A stretch of DNA of 64,000 nucleotides from Hyphomicrobium sp. ghe19 (GCF_902712875.1 NZ_LR743509.1:3114001-3178000), one strand, 5' to 3'. Shown: positions 9,090 to 17,767, counted from the first letter of the stretch. Made by a program: numbers and translations. Notes: generated by a model from the sequence alone, not told the origin.

Positions 9090-12000
9090 TCTCGAAATTC
9101 TTCATCGAGCGTCCGGTTCTCGCGAACGTCATCGCGGTTCTGTTCGTCGTGATCGGGCTCGTTTCATTAATTCGGCTCCCTGTTTCCCAATACCCGGACG
9201 TCGTTCCGCCGACGGTGCAGGTGACGACGCGCTATCCGGGCGCAAGCGCGCGTACGGTGATCGATACTGTTGCCTTGCCGATCGAGCAGCAGGTGAACGG
9301 TGTGGAGCGGATGCTCTACATGCAGTCCTATGCGGCGTCGGACGGCAGCTACTCGCTGACCGTTACGTTCGACATCGGCACCGATCTCAACGCGGCGCAA
9401 GTTCTCGTGCAGAACCGTGTTTCGGCTGCGATGGCGTCGCTGCCGCAATCGGTCCAAGTGCAAGGCGTCGTCGTTCAGAAAAAGTCGACGGCGATTTTGC
9501 AGATCGTCACGCTGACCTCGCCCGACAATAAATTTGATAGTCTTTATCTCAGCAACTACGCGACCATCCGGCTGAAGGACGAAATCGCGCGGTTGCCGGG
9601 TGTCGGCAACGTCAACGTATTCGGGGCCGGTCAATACGCGATGCGTATTTGGCTCGATCCGGAAAAGATGCAAGCGCGCGGGCTCAATGCCCAGGATGTG
9701 ATCCAGGCGCTGCAACAGCAGAGCCAGCAGGTGACGGCCGGACAGATCGGCGCGCCGCCCGTCGCCGGCGCGCAGACGTTTCAATACACGGTCGACGTTG
9801 TCGGGCGCTTCGAAGATGCGGAGCAGTTCGCGAATGTCGTCGTCAAAACCGGTACGGCCGGAGATTTGACCCGGTTGCGCGATGTCGGCCGGGTCGAACT
9901 CGGCGCCCAGACCTACGCGCAGATTTTCAACCTCAATGGAAAGCAGGCCGCCGGCCTCGCGATTTTCCAGACACCGGGCGCAAACGCCCTCGACGTCGCC
10001 ACCGAAGTCGCGACGAAGATGAAGGCGCTCGCGAAAGAATTTCCGGAAGGCATGGCGTACTCCATTCCTTTCGACACCACGGTTTTCGTGCAGCAGGCGG
10101 TATCGGAGGTTTACAAGACCCTGATCGAAGCCGGTTTTCTGGTGCTGATCGTCATCCTCGCGTTCCTGCAGGATTGGCGCGCGATGCTGGTTCCGGCCAC
10201 TACGGTGCCGGTGACGATCATCGGCGCCTTCGCCGCCATGGCGGCATTGGGCTTTTCGGTCAATCTCTCGACGTTGTTCGCGATCGTTCTCGCTATCGGC
10301 ATCGTCGTCGACGATGCGATCGTCGTCGTCGAAGGCGCCGCTCACAACATCGAGAAAGGCATGTCCGGCCACGACGCCGCGATTGCCGCCATGAATGCTT
10401 TGATGGGTCCGATCATCGGCATAACACTGGTGCTGATGGCGGTGTTTTTGCCATCCGCCTTTCTGCCCGGTCTGACAGGGCAGATGTACGCGCAGTTCGC
10501 TCTCGTCATCGCCGCGACAGCCTTGATCAGCGCCATCAACGCTGCGACGCTGAAGCCGACCCAATGCGCACTTTGGCTTCGGCGTCCCGTGCCGCCCGAA
10601 AACCGCAACTTCTTCTACCGCGGCTTCAACGCCGTCTATCAGCGCATGGAGGACCGCTACGCCGGCTTGATCGGCGGCATGGCTCGCCACAGCGGATTGA
10701 TGTCTCTCATCGCGCTGGCGATCATCGGTGGCGCCATATACGGAATGTCTCGCGTCCCGACCGGCTTCCTGCCGATCGAGGACCAAGGATACATGATCGC
10801 TGCCGTGCAGCTTCCCGATGGTGCGGCGCTCGGGCGAACGCAGAAGTCTCTCGAGCAGGTCGAACAGCTCGCCAACGCGGTTCCGGGCGTCGAGCGCGTC
10901 ATTACCATTGCGGGCATATCGGCTCTCGACAACAGCGCGTCGCTTGCAAATGCCGGCGTCGCCTACATCATGCTGAAGGATTGGGATGCGCGCGGTCCGG
11001 GCCAGAACTTGGCGTCTCTCTATAAAACTCTCAACGAGAAGCTGGCAGTCATACAGGACGGGCACGTTCTGGTCGTGCCGCCGCCGCCGATCCAAGGCAT
11101 CGGCAATGCGGGCGGCTTTACGATGCAGATCGAATTGCGCGACAGCAGCTTCGATTTGGCCAAGCTCGAGAGCTCGGTCAACGCCATGGTGAAAGCCGCC
11201 AGCACTCAGTCGAGCATTGCGCGTGCTTCGACCACCTTCCGCGCCACCGCGCCCCAATACCGAATTACGATCGACCGCGAAAAGGTTCAGACACTTCTGC
11301 TGACGACCGACCAAGTGTTCTCGACGCTTGCGAGCTATCTCGGCTCGAGCTACGTCGACCAATTCAACAAGTTCGGCCGCGTCTTCCAGATCTACGTGCA
11401 GGGCGACGCTGCATTCCGGATGTCACCCGACGACATTCTTGCTCTCAGGGTGCGCAATCAGAACGGCGACATGATCCCGCTCGGAACCGTCCTGACGATC
11501 ACGCCCCACATCGGGGCCTCACTCATCAGCCTTTACAATCTCTATCCGTCGGCCGCTATCGTCGGCGTGCCGGCCAAGGGCTTTTCATCCGGGCAGACCA
11601 TCAAGCTCATGGAAGAAATTGCCGCGAAAACGCTGCCGCCCGGCGTCGGCTATTCGTGGACGGCGCTGTCCTATCAAGAGAAGCTCGTGGGCGGCCAAAT
11701 CTATTACGTGTTCGCGCTGGCGATGCTTCTCGTCTACCTGGTGCTCGCCGGTCAGTACGAGAGCTGGTACGCGCCGTTGTCGGTTCTCCTCGCGGTTCCG
11801 TTGTCGCTTCTCGGCCCCGTGCTGGTGCTGACGTCGGTCGGCGTCGACAATAACCTCTATGTCCAGATCGGGCTCGTGCTTCTGATCGCCCTTTCGGCGA
11901 AGAACGCCATTCTGATCGTGGAGGTCGCGCGCGAATTGCGGGCCGAGGGCAAGCCGATTTTCGATTCCGCGTTGGAGGCGGCGCGGGCCCGGTTCCGGCC

Positions 12001-12241
12001 GATCCTGATGACGTCGTTCGCGTTTATCCTGGGCGTTGCGCCGCTGGTGTTTGCGACTGGCGCCGGGGCGTCCGCGCGCAAATCGATCGGCGTCACCGTT
12101 TTCAGCGGCATGCTCGCTTCGACGTGTCTCGCGGTGCTGTTCGTTCCCTCATTCTTCGTCGTCATTCAGCGCTTCGAAGAATGGCGCCGATCCCGGAAGA
12201 AGCCGGCGGAGCCGGCCATGATCTCGCCGGGCAGCAAATAA
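9086..12241 (+). CDS. RND multidrug efflux permease (AcrB/MexF-like, HAE1 family)
   Basis: Inner-membrane proton-driven drug exporter, 1051 residues. The N-terminus (FFIERPVLANVIAVLFVVIG) and the early porter motif SQYPDVVPPTVQVTTRYPGA are typical of HAE1 pumps. The proton-relay pair in TM4 is Asp409-Asp410 (IVVDDAIVVVEGA). A second membrane domain near the C-terminus contains SAKNAILIVEVARE. It follows its adaptor with a 4-base overlap. No TolC-type gene is present, so a channel encoded elsewhere is presumably used. Confidence 0.93.
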   Translation: MISKFFIERPVLANVIAVLFVVIGLVSLIRLPVSQYPDVVPPTVQVTTRYPGASARTVIDTVALPIEQQVNGVERMLYMQSYAASDGSYSLTVTFDIGTDLNAAQVLVQNRVSAAMASLPQSVQVQGVVVQKKSTAILQIVTLTSPDNKFDSLYLSNYATIRLKDEIARLPGVGNVNVFGAGQYAMRIWLDPEKMQARGLNAQDVIQALQQQSQQVTAGQIGAPPVAGAQTFQYTVDVVGRFEDAEQFANVVVKTGTAGDLTRLRDVGRVELGAQTYAQIFNLNGKQAAGLAIFQTPGANALDVATEVATKMKALAKEFPEGMAYSIPFDTTVFVQQAVSEVYKTLIEAGFLVLIVILAFLQDWRAMLVPATTVPVTIIGAFAAMAALGFSVNLSTLFAIVLAIGIVVDDAIVVVEGAAHNIEKGMSGHDAAIAAMNALMGPIIGITLVLMAVFLPSAFLPGLTGQMYAQFALVIAATALISAINAATLKPTQCALWLRRPVPPENRNFFYRGFNAVYQRMEDRYAGLIGGMARHSGLMSLIALAIIGGAIYGMSRVPTGFLPIEDQGYMIAAVQLPDGAALGRTQKSLEQVEQLANAVPGVERVITIAGISALDNSASLANAGVAYIMLKDWDARGPGQNLASLYKTLNEKLAVIQDGHVLVVPPPPIQGIGNAGGFTMQIELRDSSFDLAKLESSVNAMVKAASTQSSIARASTTFRATAPQYRITIDREKVQTLLLTTDQVFSTLASYLGSSYVDQFNKFGRVFQIYVQGDAAFRMSPDDILALRVRNQNGDMIPLGTVLTITPHIGASLISLYNLYPSAAIVGVPAKGFSSGQTIKLMEEIAAKTLPPGVGYSWTALSYQEKLVGGQIYYVFALAMLLVYLVLAGQYESWYAPLSVLLAVPLSLLGPVLVLTSVGVDNNLYVQIGLVLLIALSAKNAILIVEVARELRAEGKPIFDSALEAARARFRPILMTSFAFILGVAPLVFATGAGASARKSIGVTVFSGMLASTCLAVLFVPSFFVVIQRFEEWRRSRKKPAEPAMISPGSK

Positions 12242-12247
12242 ACGTCG

Positions 12248-12279
12248 CTGACGGCAGGCCGCATTATCCGCGCCGTCAG
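12248..12279. terminator. Possible hairpin between convergent genes
   Basis: CTGACGGC at 12248-12255 pairs with GCCGTCAG at 12272-12279, just after the RND permease stop and touching the end of the opposing gene. There is no T-run on either side, so its terminator role is tentative. Confidence 0.35.
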
Positions 12280-12932
12280 TGCCACCACAACGCTGGATTG
12301 GTCAGCAGATCGACGACGCTTGCCTTGTGCCCTGCGCTTGCGAGCGCCATTGCAGTTGTCGTGCCCCTCTCGCGTTCTTCGCGTTCGGCCGTTCGAGAGT
12401 TTCGCGTCGCTTTGGCGAGGGCTTTCTGTGGAATGCGGTGCGTGTTTCCGTTGCCTTTCACGCGATTGGGCGGCGGCGCCTCCTTCAGCGGAGGCGCGTT
12501 TTTTTCGGTTGTGTCCTCCGCCTGCTGGTTCGACGCCAGCATGATCGAGCGTCCAGCCTGTGCTTCGGGCATTTGCGGCGAGACAAGCTTTTCCGGGTCC
12601 GGTTCCGCGTCCGGCGTTGCGGGATCAGTCTCAGCCGGCTCATGCTTGGCTGGAGCGACATCGTCATTTTTCGAAATCGAACCGGTCGTCATTCCGGCGA
12701 AAAGGGCGCTGATTTTTTCCGCCTCCTGGCGCGCGGCGACAGTTTGGCCGCGATTGGCGTGCAAGGCGGACGCATATTTTTCCTGTCCCGACGACGGGAC
12801 GAACGACGGCAACGGTGTCGAGCCTTCGGATAGCGGCTCGGCCGCCGCGAATACGGGATCTGCAAAAGCCGGCGGTCCATAGGCGGCGAGCAAGGCCACA
12901 ACCGGCACAACGACTGACGCAACTGATTTCAT
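12276..12932 (-). CDS. Secreted hypothetical protein, 218 aa
   Basis: Not a family I recognise. A signal peptide (MKSVASVVVPVVALLAAYGPPAFA, residues 1-24) is followed by a low-complexity mature part of about 190 residues rich in Ala, Glu, Pro and Lys, with a Pro/Asp/Glu-rich middle (about 95-115) and a basic segment (about 175-190). The C-terminus is more ordered (VVDLLTNPALWWH). It is predicted periplasmic and mostly disordered. It converges with the RND permease gene and stands alone. Expression cannot be judged from the sequence. Confidence 0.65.
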   Translation of the reverse strand: MKSVASVVVPVVALLAAYGPPAFADPVFAAAEPLSEGSTPLPSFVPSSGQEKYASALHANRGQTVAARQEAEKISALFAGMTTGSISKNDDVAPAKHEPAETDPATPDAEPDPEKLVSPQMPEAQAGRSIMLASNQQAEDTTEKNAPPLKEAPPPNRVKGNGNTHRIPQKALAKATRNSRTAEREERERGTTTAMALASAGHKASVVDLLTNPALWWH

Positions 12933-13281
12933 AACTGACGCCCTTTACTGCCCAGGGCCATTCAGCAATCCCAACGACGGCAATAGAAAGGCTGGAGTTC
13001 TCGCGGCGATACTAACGGGCGGGCACCGCCGTGCTCGGGGCGCTCATTGCTCGGTCTTCCAGCCTCTGGACCTTAGCTGAACGCGCGAATGTATTCGTTA
13101 ACTTTTCTGACCGAGAGGCTACGAGCGTTTTCAATTCCGGCGCGATCAAAATGAATAGCGTCTATTTCAACGGGATACGGTCAGCCTCGGTTAAGCTCAG
13201 AGTAACGCATTGGAAGGATGATATTCCGGGGGGTCGAATAAGCGTGCCCCGCGCTGTTGATGAAACAATCATTTGCCCCCA
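12933..13281. other. Intergenic region upstream of the Hpt gene
   Basis: Holds the divergent promoters of the secreted protein and the Hpt/kinase pair. An 84-residue frame on the plus strand (13031-13285) has no ribosome binding site and an unconvincing composition; I see no other feature. Confidence 0.4.
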
Positions 13282-13665
13282 ATGAAGTCTCCAAATCTCG
13301 CGGCCTTGATTATCGACGAGGGCACGGTCCTGGATGCCGGAAAGCTGCTGCGTATGCGTGGCTATCTCGATTTGGTCGGCTTTCGCGACATTATCGGCGA
13401 ATTCGAGACCGCCATTGAACAACGCCTTCTGAATCTCCAGTCGCTGGAGCTATCTCCGTCGCAGATTGAAGCGATCTGCCACGATCTCATTAATTTTACC
13501 GGCACGCTCGGAATGTGCCAGTTGATGTCGGCGGCGGAGAGATTGAGAGAATGCGCCCGCCATCATGCGCGGGCAGAAATGCTTTCGGCGCAGGTCGAAA
13601 TGAAATACGCTGGCGAACGCGCCATGGCCGCGTTGCGGGCGTATATGGAGGCCGCCAGTGACTAA
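13282..13665 (+). CDS. Histidine phosphotransfer (Hpt) domain protein
   Basis: A 127-residue cytoplasmic protein that reads as an Hpt phosphorelay domain. The stretch CHDLINFTGTLGM places a His (residue 67) followed by Leu+2 and Leu-Gly at +9/+10, which is the spacing of the canonical HxLKGxxxxLG Hpt signature, although the usual Lys is Ile and the Gly is Asn. It is helical, with Leu-rich heptads before and after. Its last 8 bases overlap the start of a hybrid histidine kinase gene, so the two probably form one phosphorelay. I used the ATG at 13282; a TTG lies nine bases upstream in frame. Confidence 0.6.
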   Translation: MKSPNLAALIIDEGTVLDAGKLLRMRGYLDLVGFRDIIGEFETAIEQRLLNLQSLELSPSQIEAICHDLINFTGTLGMCQLMSAAERLRECARHHARAEMLSAQVEMKYAGERAMAALRAYMEAASD

Positions 13666-15475
13666 GCTGCGGCTTCATCGCGATCAATTGGCCGCCGTCG
13701 CCCGCGTCACGCCCTATGCAATGGCCGGCTATGGCGTCAATGTGGCGCTCGCCGCGGCCGCATTCTGGAACACCTTCCCGGCTCACCATCTTTTGCTTTG
13801 GCTTCTCTTCTCGTTCTCCGTTTGCGGCTTCGTGGGACTGCGTTCGCTACCTCGCGCGCCTTCCAGGCCCCGCCAAAATGTCGACACGACACGGAGCGCT
13901 CGGAACGCTCTTGTATTCGCAGTGCTACTCGCACTCCCCTGGTCGTTCTTGGCGGCGGCGTGGGCCGGTGCCGTAAGCGGGACCAGCGAGGCGATCCTCA
14001 CGGCGTTTGTCGTCGGCATGGCCGCAAGCGGCAGCATTCTGCTCGCGCCCATCCCCGCGGCCGCACTTACCTACGCGGTGACCATCCTTGGCCCGCTCAT
14101 ACTGAAACTGCTCATTCTCGGCGGCAGAGAAAATTTCGTCCTCTGCGCGCTCGCGGTGAGCTTTTTAGTTTTTTTGGTCGTGCTCGTCATGACAAACGCT
14201 CGCATGTTCATGGAGCGGCTCAAGGTTCTGGACCGGCTCAAAGTGTCCATTGCCGATGCGAAGGCCGCGAATGAGGCGGCGCAGCGCGCGACGTCGGCGA
14301 AGTCAGAGTTCTTCGCGACGATGAGCCATGAAATCAGAACGCCGTTGAACAGCGTCATCGGCTATACGAGCCTCGTGCTGGCGCGACGCGGCCTCAATAC
14401 TGAAGATGCGCGCGATCTCGAGATCGTGCGGGATGCGGGACGGTCGCTCCTCAATACCGTGAACGACATCCTCGACTTTTCCGCGATCGAAGCCGGGCGC
14501 ATGAAGCTGCTGCTTGCGCCCACCCTGCTCCGTCCGATCGTCGAGAGCTGCCTGTCGCTGATACAGGTCGATGCGCGGGCGAAAGGCCTAATTCTGAGCG
14601 CCGAAATCGATAGCGCGTTGGATGAGGTCGCAGTTTCGGCGGATGCGCAACGCGTCCGGCAGGTGCTCGTCAATCTCGTCGGCAATGCCGTAAAATTCAC
14701 TTCCGTTGGCCGTGTCGATGTCCAGGCCAAGTGGGTAAAGCGGTCGGATGACGACGTCGTCGTTCGCTTCGTCGTCAAAGATACCGGCCCTGGCATACCG
14801 GAAAAGTCGATACCGGAACTGTTCAACAGGTTCAGCCAGCTCGATGGAAGTTACGAGCGGCGCTTTGCAGGATCGGGCCTCGGGCTCGCCATCAGCAAGA
14901 GCATCGTCGTTGCCATGGACGGCCGGATCGGCGTCGACAGTGTGCTCGGCGAAGGGTCGGCTTTTTGGTTTGAATTGCCGCTCGCCGTCAGCCGGTCACA
15001 GCCTGCAGCCGAGCGCTCTGCGGATTCGAAACCGGCTGGACCCGGCGGCCTCAATGTTCTCGTGGTCGACGACATGGAGCCGAACAGACGGCTCACGTCC
15101 ACCGTGCTGCGACGTGCCGGGCATCGCGCGGTGGCAGCCGCGAGCGGCGCCGAAGCCATTCTGCTGGTGCAGTCGGAAACATTCGATGTCATCCTCATGG
15201 ACATGCAGATGCCCGGGATGAACGGCCTCGCGGCGACGAAGGAAATTCGGAAGCTGCCTCCTAATCAAAGTCAGGTTCCGATCATCGCCATGACGGCGAA
15301 CGTTCTCCCCAACGAAATCGCGAGCTGTTATGCGGCCGGTATGACGGCACACATCGGCAAGCCGTTCGAGATCGATGTGCTGCTTCATGCAATCGAAGCC
15401 GTGTGCGACGGAGCAGGAATTAGCACGCGTCATCGCGTTCCGGTCACCGCATCGGGCGGAAGAAATCCTTTCTGA
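13658..15475 (+). CDS. Membrane-bound hybrid sensor histidine kinase
   Basis: Sensor kinase of 605 residues. Residues 1-180 contain about six hydrophobic segments and no large periplasmic loop. HisKA has His224 in FFATMSHEIRTPLN. The ATPase has an N-box at 339-348 (NLVGNAVKFT), DTGPGI at 375-380 and GSGLGL at 405-410. The C-terminal receiver has VVDD at 469-472 and phospho-acceptor Asp515 (LMDMQMPGM). The start is GTG at 13658, inside the end of the Hpt gene. The expected route is His224 to Asp515 to the neighbouring Hpt protein, then an unknown output regulator. The stimulus is unknown. Confidence 0.88.
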   Translation: MTKLRLHRDQLAAVARVTPYAMAGYGVNVALAAAAFWNTFPAHHLLLWLLFSFSVCGFVGLRSLPRAPSRPRQNVDTTRSARNALVFAVLLALPWSFLAAAWAGAVSGTSEAILTAFVVGMAASGSILLAPIPAAALTYAVTILGPLILKLLILGGRENFVLCALAVSFLVFLVVLVMTNARMFMERLKVLDRLKVSIADAKAANEAAQRATSAKSEFFATMSHEIRTPLNSVIGYTSLVLARRGLNTEDARDLEIVRDAGRSLLNTVNDILDFSAIEAGRMKLLLAPTLLRPIVESCLSLIQVDARAKGLILSAEIDSALDEVAVSADAQRVRQVLVNLVGNAVKFTSVGRVDVQAKWVKRSDDDVVVRFVVKDTGPGIPEKSIPELFNRFSQLDGSYERRFAGSGLGLAISKSIVVAMDGRIGVDSVLGEGSAFWFELPLAVSRSQPAAERSADSKPAGPGGLNVLVVDDMEPNRRLTSTVLRRAGHRAVAAASGAEAILLVQSETFDVILMDMQMPGMNGLAATKEIRKLPPNQSQVPIIAMTANVLPNEIASCYAAGMTAHIGKPFEIDVLLHAIEAVCDGAGISTRHRVPVTASGGRNPF

Positions 15476-15707
15476 TCATCGTCCGCGGAAACCCCGTCGC
15501 GGGACGAACCACATAGTTCGCGGGCGAGCCGCTTTCAGAGCGTGGCAGCTTAATCACAAGCTGTTACACGCCGCGTCGGATTGTGAATTGTTTGTGACCG
15601 CAATTTTCTGTATTGGCTGCCTCCTTCAGCGGGAAGAGCGTCGCTGCTTGAATGGTCGGCACAGCGGGAGCCGATACCGCCAAGCGTGAGGGTGACGTGT
15701 TCCTGTC

Positions 15708-15740
15708 AGCCCTGCCAGCGATGGCAGGGCTCTCTATTTT
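15708..15740 (+). terminator. Rho-independent terminator, plus strand
   Basis: AGCCCTGCCA (15708-15717) and TGGCAGGGCT (15722-15731) form a perfect 10-bp stem with a 4-base loop, followed by CTCTATTTT. It lies about 230 bases after the hybrid kinase stop. Confidence 0.7.
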
Positions 15741-15757
15741 CCACGGCTTGCGCGCAT

Positions 15758-15786
15758 AAAAAAGCCCCGGATGACCGGGGCTTTTT
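15758..15786. terminator. Bidirectional Rho-independent terminator
   Basis: AAAAAAGCCCCGG, a 4-base loop ATGA and CCGGGGCTTTTT form a long stem with A-run and T-run on the two sides. It works for the minus-strand Gly/Tyr-rich gene, which ends three bases away, and probably also on the plus strand. Confidence 0.8.
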
Positions 15787-15788
15787 CA

Positions 15789-16209
15789 TCAATAGCCGTA
15801 GCCGCAGTACTGCCGTCCATAGCGCCAATAGCAGTAGTAATCATCGTCGTAATAGCCGTCGTAGCCGTATACGAAGAACGGGCCTCCTCTGAAGCGGCCT
15901 CGGTTAAAGTGATGTTCTCCATGTTGTCCACGGGAATTTCCGCCCATAGGACCGCCGCGGAATCCGTAGCCGGGCCCGGCGAAGCCGCCACGGCCCATTC
16001 CCCCATTCCGCCCATGCCCCCGTGGCCCATGCCACCACCGAAGCCGCCGCCACCGCCCATTCCGCCGCCTCCCCACCGCCTGCCGAGAAACCGCCGCCGT
16101 GACCGCCGCCGCCGCCGCCGCCGCCGCCGTGGGCATCGGCAGAAATGGAGAATGCCGTAACCGCAAGCGCCGCGGCAGCGACAGTCGCCAACTTACGAAT
16201 TGTTTGCAT
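15789..16209 (-). pseudogene. Gly/Tyr-rich secreted protein gene, broken by two frameshifts
   Basis: The start has a good ribosome binding site (GAGGA) and a signal peptide (MQTIRKLATVAAAALAVTAF..ADA), then nine Gly and HGGGF. The expected Gly-rich sequence then continues in a second frame (MGGGGGFGGGMGHGGMGG) and a third (GMGRGGFAGPGYGFRGG) that ends in a Tyr-rich tail (YDGYYDDDYYCYWRYGRQ) and TGA. The two shifts fall in C-runs at 16071-16074 and 16000-16004 (G-runs on the coding strand), each needing one added base. The continuous composition across all three frames shows one original gene. It could be a real pseudogene, a phase-variable gene or a sequencing error. A hairpin lies in its leader. 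Confidence 0.7.
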
Positions 16210-16575
16210 TTGGTTTTCCTCATTCTTTGAGGAGCTGAAACAGCTCCGACAATGGGCAAACCTTCGCAATAAATGTTTGTTGCGTGCCGACAATCGAATA
16301 ACTCAGCCGGCTGAACAACCAGTCGCAGAGTTCAATTCGGTTCCGCACTTCGAATCCGGTGATCGGCCAGCGACTTATGTTCGGAATGCGCTGTTGCGGA
16401 CGCTCTGGCCTATCGACAGCGATGCAAAATGTGAAAAGCACATCCGCATTGCGATCGCGTAAAAAAATGCCCCCTCGCCTCGAAAACATATGTGACTGAG
16501 ATAGCGGAACTGCGCATTCCTCACCGGGCTTTTAGCGTAAGTCAGACTGCGTGGTCGTCGGAGGAAAACAAAAAA
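16210..16575. other. Intergenic region between divergent genes
   Basis: Contains a perfect hairpin GGAGCTG-AAA-CAGCTCC (16231-16247) in the leader of the Gly/Tyr-rich gene, 22 bases from its start codon. A GGAAC at 16506-16510 lacks a matching -10 at the right spacing. No other gene is seen. Confidence 0.45.
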
Positions 16576-16716
16576 ATGTACGAGGATGATTGGCTAGCGG
16601 AGTTCAGGAGCCGGGCGAGCCCACGCTTGCGCGAAATCTTCGAGACGGAACTGGGCAGCCTTCCGCCTTTTGTATCGAACCTGCTGACTCGCCTCAGGCA
16701 GGCAGAAGGAAGCTGA
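16576..16716 (+). CDS. NepR-like small protein (putative anti-sigma factor)
   Basis: A 46-residue acidic protein started by an ATG with GGAGG ten bases upstream. Its core RLREIFETELGSLPPFVSNL resembles the anti-sigma factor NepR, whose signature is LRxIYxxxxxEPxPDxxxxLLxxL; here the spacing of the second part is one residue shorter and the PxPD is LPPF. NepR holds EcfG inactive in alphaproteobacteria until phosphorylated PhyR binds it. No ecfG or phyR is in the window, but EcfG-type promoters occur nearby. This could be a NepR paralogue or an unrelated small helical protein. Confidence 0.5.
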   Translation: MYEDDWLAEFRSRASPRLREIFETELGSLPPFVSNLLTRLRQAEGS

Positions 16717-17309
16717 GGAGACGATCGGACGCGGCAGCACGTCTTCGTTTCAAGATTTCGTTGGGGATGACAAACGAGAAGACGCCGGCTTCGGGGGAAA
16801 GCCGGCGTCTTATGGGACGGCACTATCGGGGGGATTTAGCGCCGAGACTACAATCTTGGGGGAGATTGTATGTTGAAAACGACAACAGCGATGTCAGGTT
16901 CCACATCGCACGCAAAAATATCGCCCTGACTTCCGAGCGCGAGCAGCGCAGCTCGGGAAAAGCTGGAGGCGAGCCCGCTTTGGCGGGAAGGATACCTAAA
17001 GTTTTCTCTGGCGTAGGGTGCCCAGCAGATGGGCCGGCCTCTTCGGCGCCTCAATCCATAGGATGACGATGAAGGTCGTCGAGTCCGCCCAGCGCGCACG
17101 TGCGCATCGGTTACGTATCATCTCACAGCGGGTGTCGGAGGATCGAGCATCGACCGCCCCGTGTCCGATCCTGAAGCTGTAAACCGGAGCTCCGCCGTTA
17201 AATTTCATTCGCAGACGAAGTGTCGAATGAAAACTTTGATCCCCTACCCCAAGGCCGCCGCTTCACAGCGCTTAACCCAGTCGATCGCGCCGGCGCGCGA
17301 ATGCAGCGC
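16717..17309. other. Gene-poor region with one hairpin
   Basis: The hairpin at 16779-16811 is listed separately. From 16812 to 17309 the reading frames are short, lack ribosome binding sites and look noncoding. I see no RNA gene that I can name. Confidence 0.4.
16779..16811. terminator. 13-bp hairpin downstream of the NepR-like gene
   Basis: AAGACGCCGGCTT and AAGCCGGCGTCTT are perfect complements separated by seven bases. No T-run follows on either strand, so it may be a stability or attenuation element rather than a terminator. Confidence 0.5.
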
Positions 17310-17564
17310 CTAATTCCCATCAGTGCTATCTGCGTCTTTAAACCGGCTGCCGTTGGCAATGCCTAGAACCCCAAAATCCTGCGACCGGGAGCGATCATCG
17401 ACCTCTCCCGTCGGCGCGCTGGTCAGCCCGCGCTTCAGCAGCTCGCGTACGGCCGCGGCACGGCTGGGCATGCGGTATTTGTAGCGGAAGTCATCGACAG
17501 CTCGAAGTTCTTCCGGCTCAAGCATAATCTGGAGTCGTTCGTCTCTGTTTGATGCCGCGCTCAT
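17310..17564 (-). CDS. Ribbon-helix-helix-like small DNA-binding protein
   Basis: An 84-residue protein started at the ATG at 17564, with GAGGAGG seven bases upstream. Residues about 8-45 (ERLQIMLEPEELRAVDDFRY followed by MPSRAAAVRELLKRGL) fit a MetJ/Arc ribbon-helix-helix: a short strand, then two helices with the usual SRAAAVRELL pattern. The C-terminal 35 residues are polar and probably disordered. It is likely a transcriptional regulator or the DNA-binding half of a small control circuit; no toxin gene is adjacent. A GGAAC-N17-CGTT promoter lies upstream, suggesting general stress control. Confidence 0.7.
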   Translation of the reverse strand: MSAASNRDERLQIMLEPEELRAVDDFRYKYRMPSRAAAVRELLKRGLTSAPTGEVDDRSRSQDFGVLGIANGSRFKDADSTDGN

Positions 17565-17639
17565 GGCAAACCTCCTCGGGCGCAAGTAATTGCCGGCTCA
17601 TAGTGAGTAAGCCGCTCAGTTTGAGCTTCGGCCCACGAT

Positions 17640-17665
17640 AACGGGGATGACGCCGATACCGTTCC
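17640..17665 (-). promoter_or_regulatory. EcfG-type promoter for the ribbon-helix-helix gene
   Basis: On the minus strand GGAAC (17665-17661), 17 bases, CGTT (17643-17640). It matches the alphaproteobacterial EcfG consensus exactly. The start codon is about 75 bases downstream. Confidence 0.65.
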
Positions 17666-17767
17666 CTACGCATGCTTACAATTTCGCGACCGCACGGTAA
17701 GTTGCTGTTTCAACGGATTGATTAATACCCGGAACGGAATGAGGATGGCGTTTTCGGAGTTGGCGGC

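Larger units (their letters stand above)
15476..15788. other. Intergenic region with two successive terminator hairpins
   Basis: No convincing gene. The left 230 bases are featureless to me; the right end carries two strong hairpins (listed separately). A short plus-strand transcript ending at the first hairpin is possible. Confidence 0.4.

Noticed and set aside
9167..11362. 731-residue minus-strand frame inside the RND permease gene
   Set aside because: It is an antisense shadow in GC-rich sequence, with no start signal; the plus-strand permease is unambiguous.
13031..13285. 84-residue frame before the Hpt gene
   Set aside because: No ribosome binding site, no family resemblance, and it runs into the Hpt start; likely chance.
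16506..16530. GGAAC upstream of the NepR-like gene as an EcfG promoter
   Set aside because: At 16 or 17 bases spacing the -10 would read GGCT or GCTT, not GTT-containing.
17731..17752. GGAAC...CGTT upstream of the response regulator as an EcfG promoter
   Set aside because: The spacing is only 13 bases, too short for this sigma factor.
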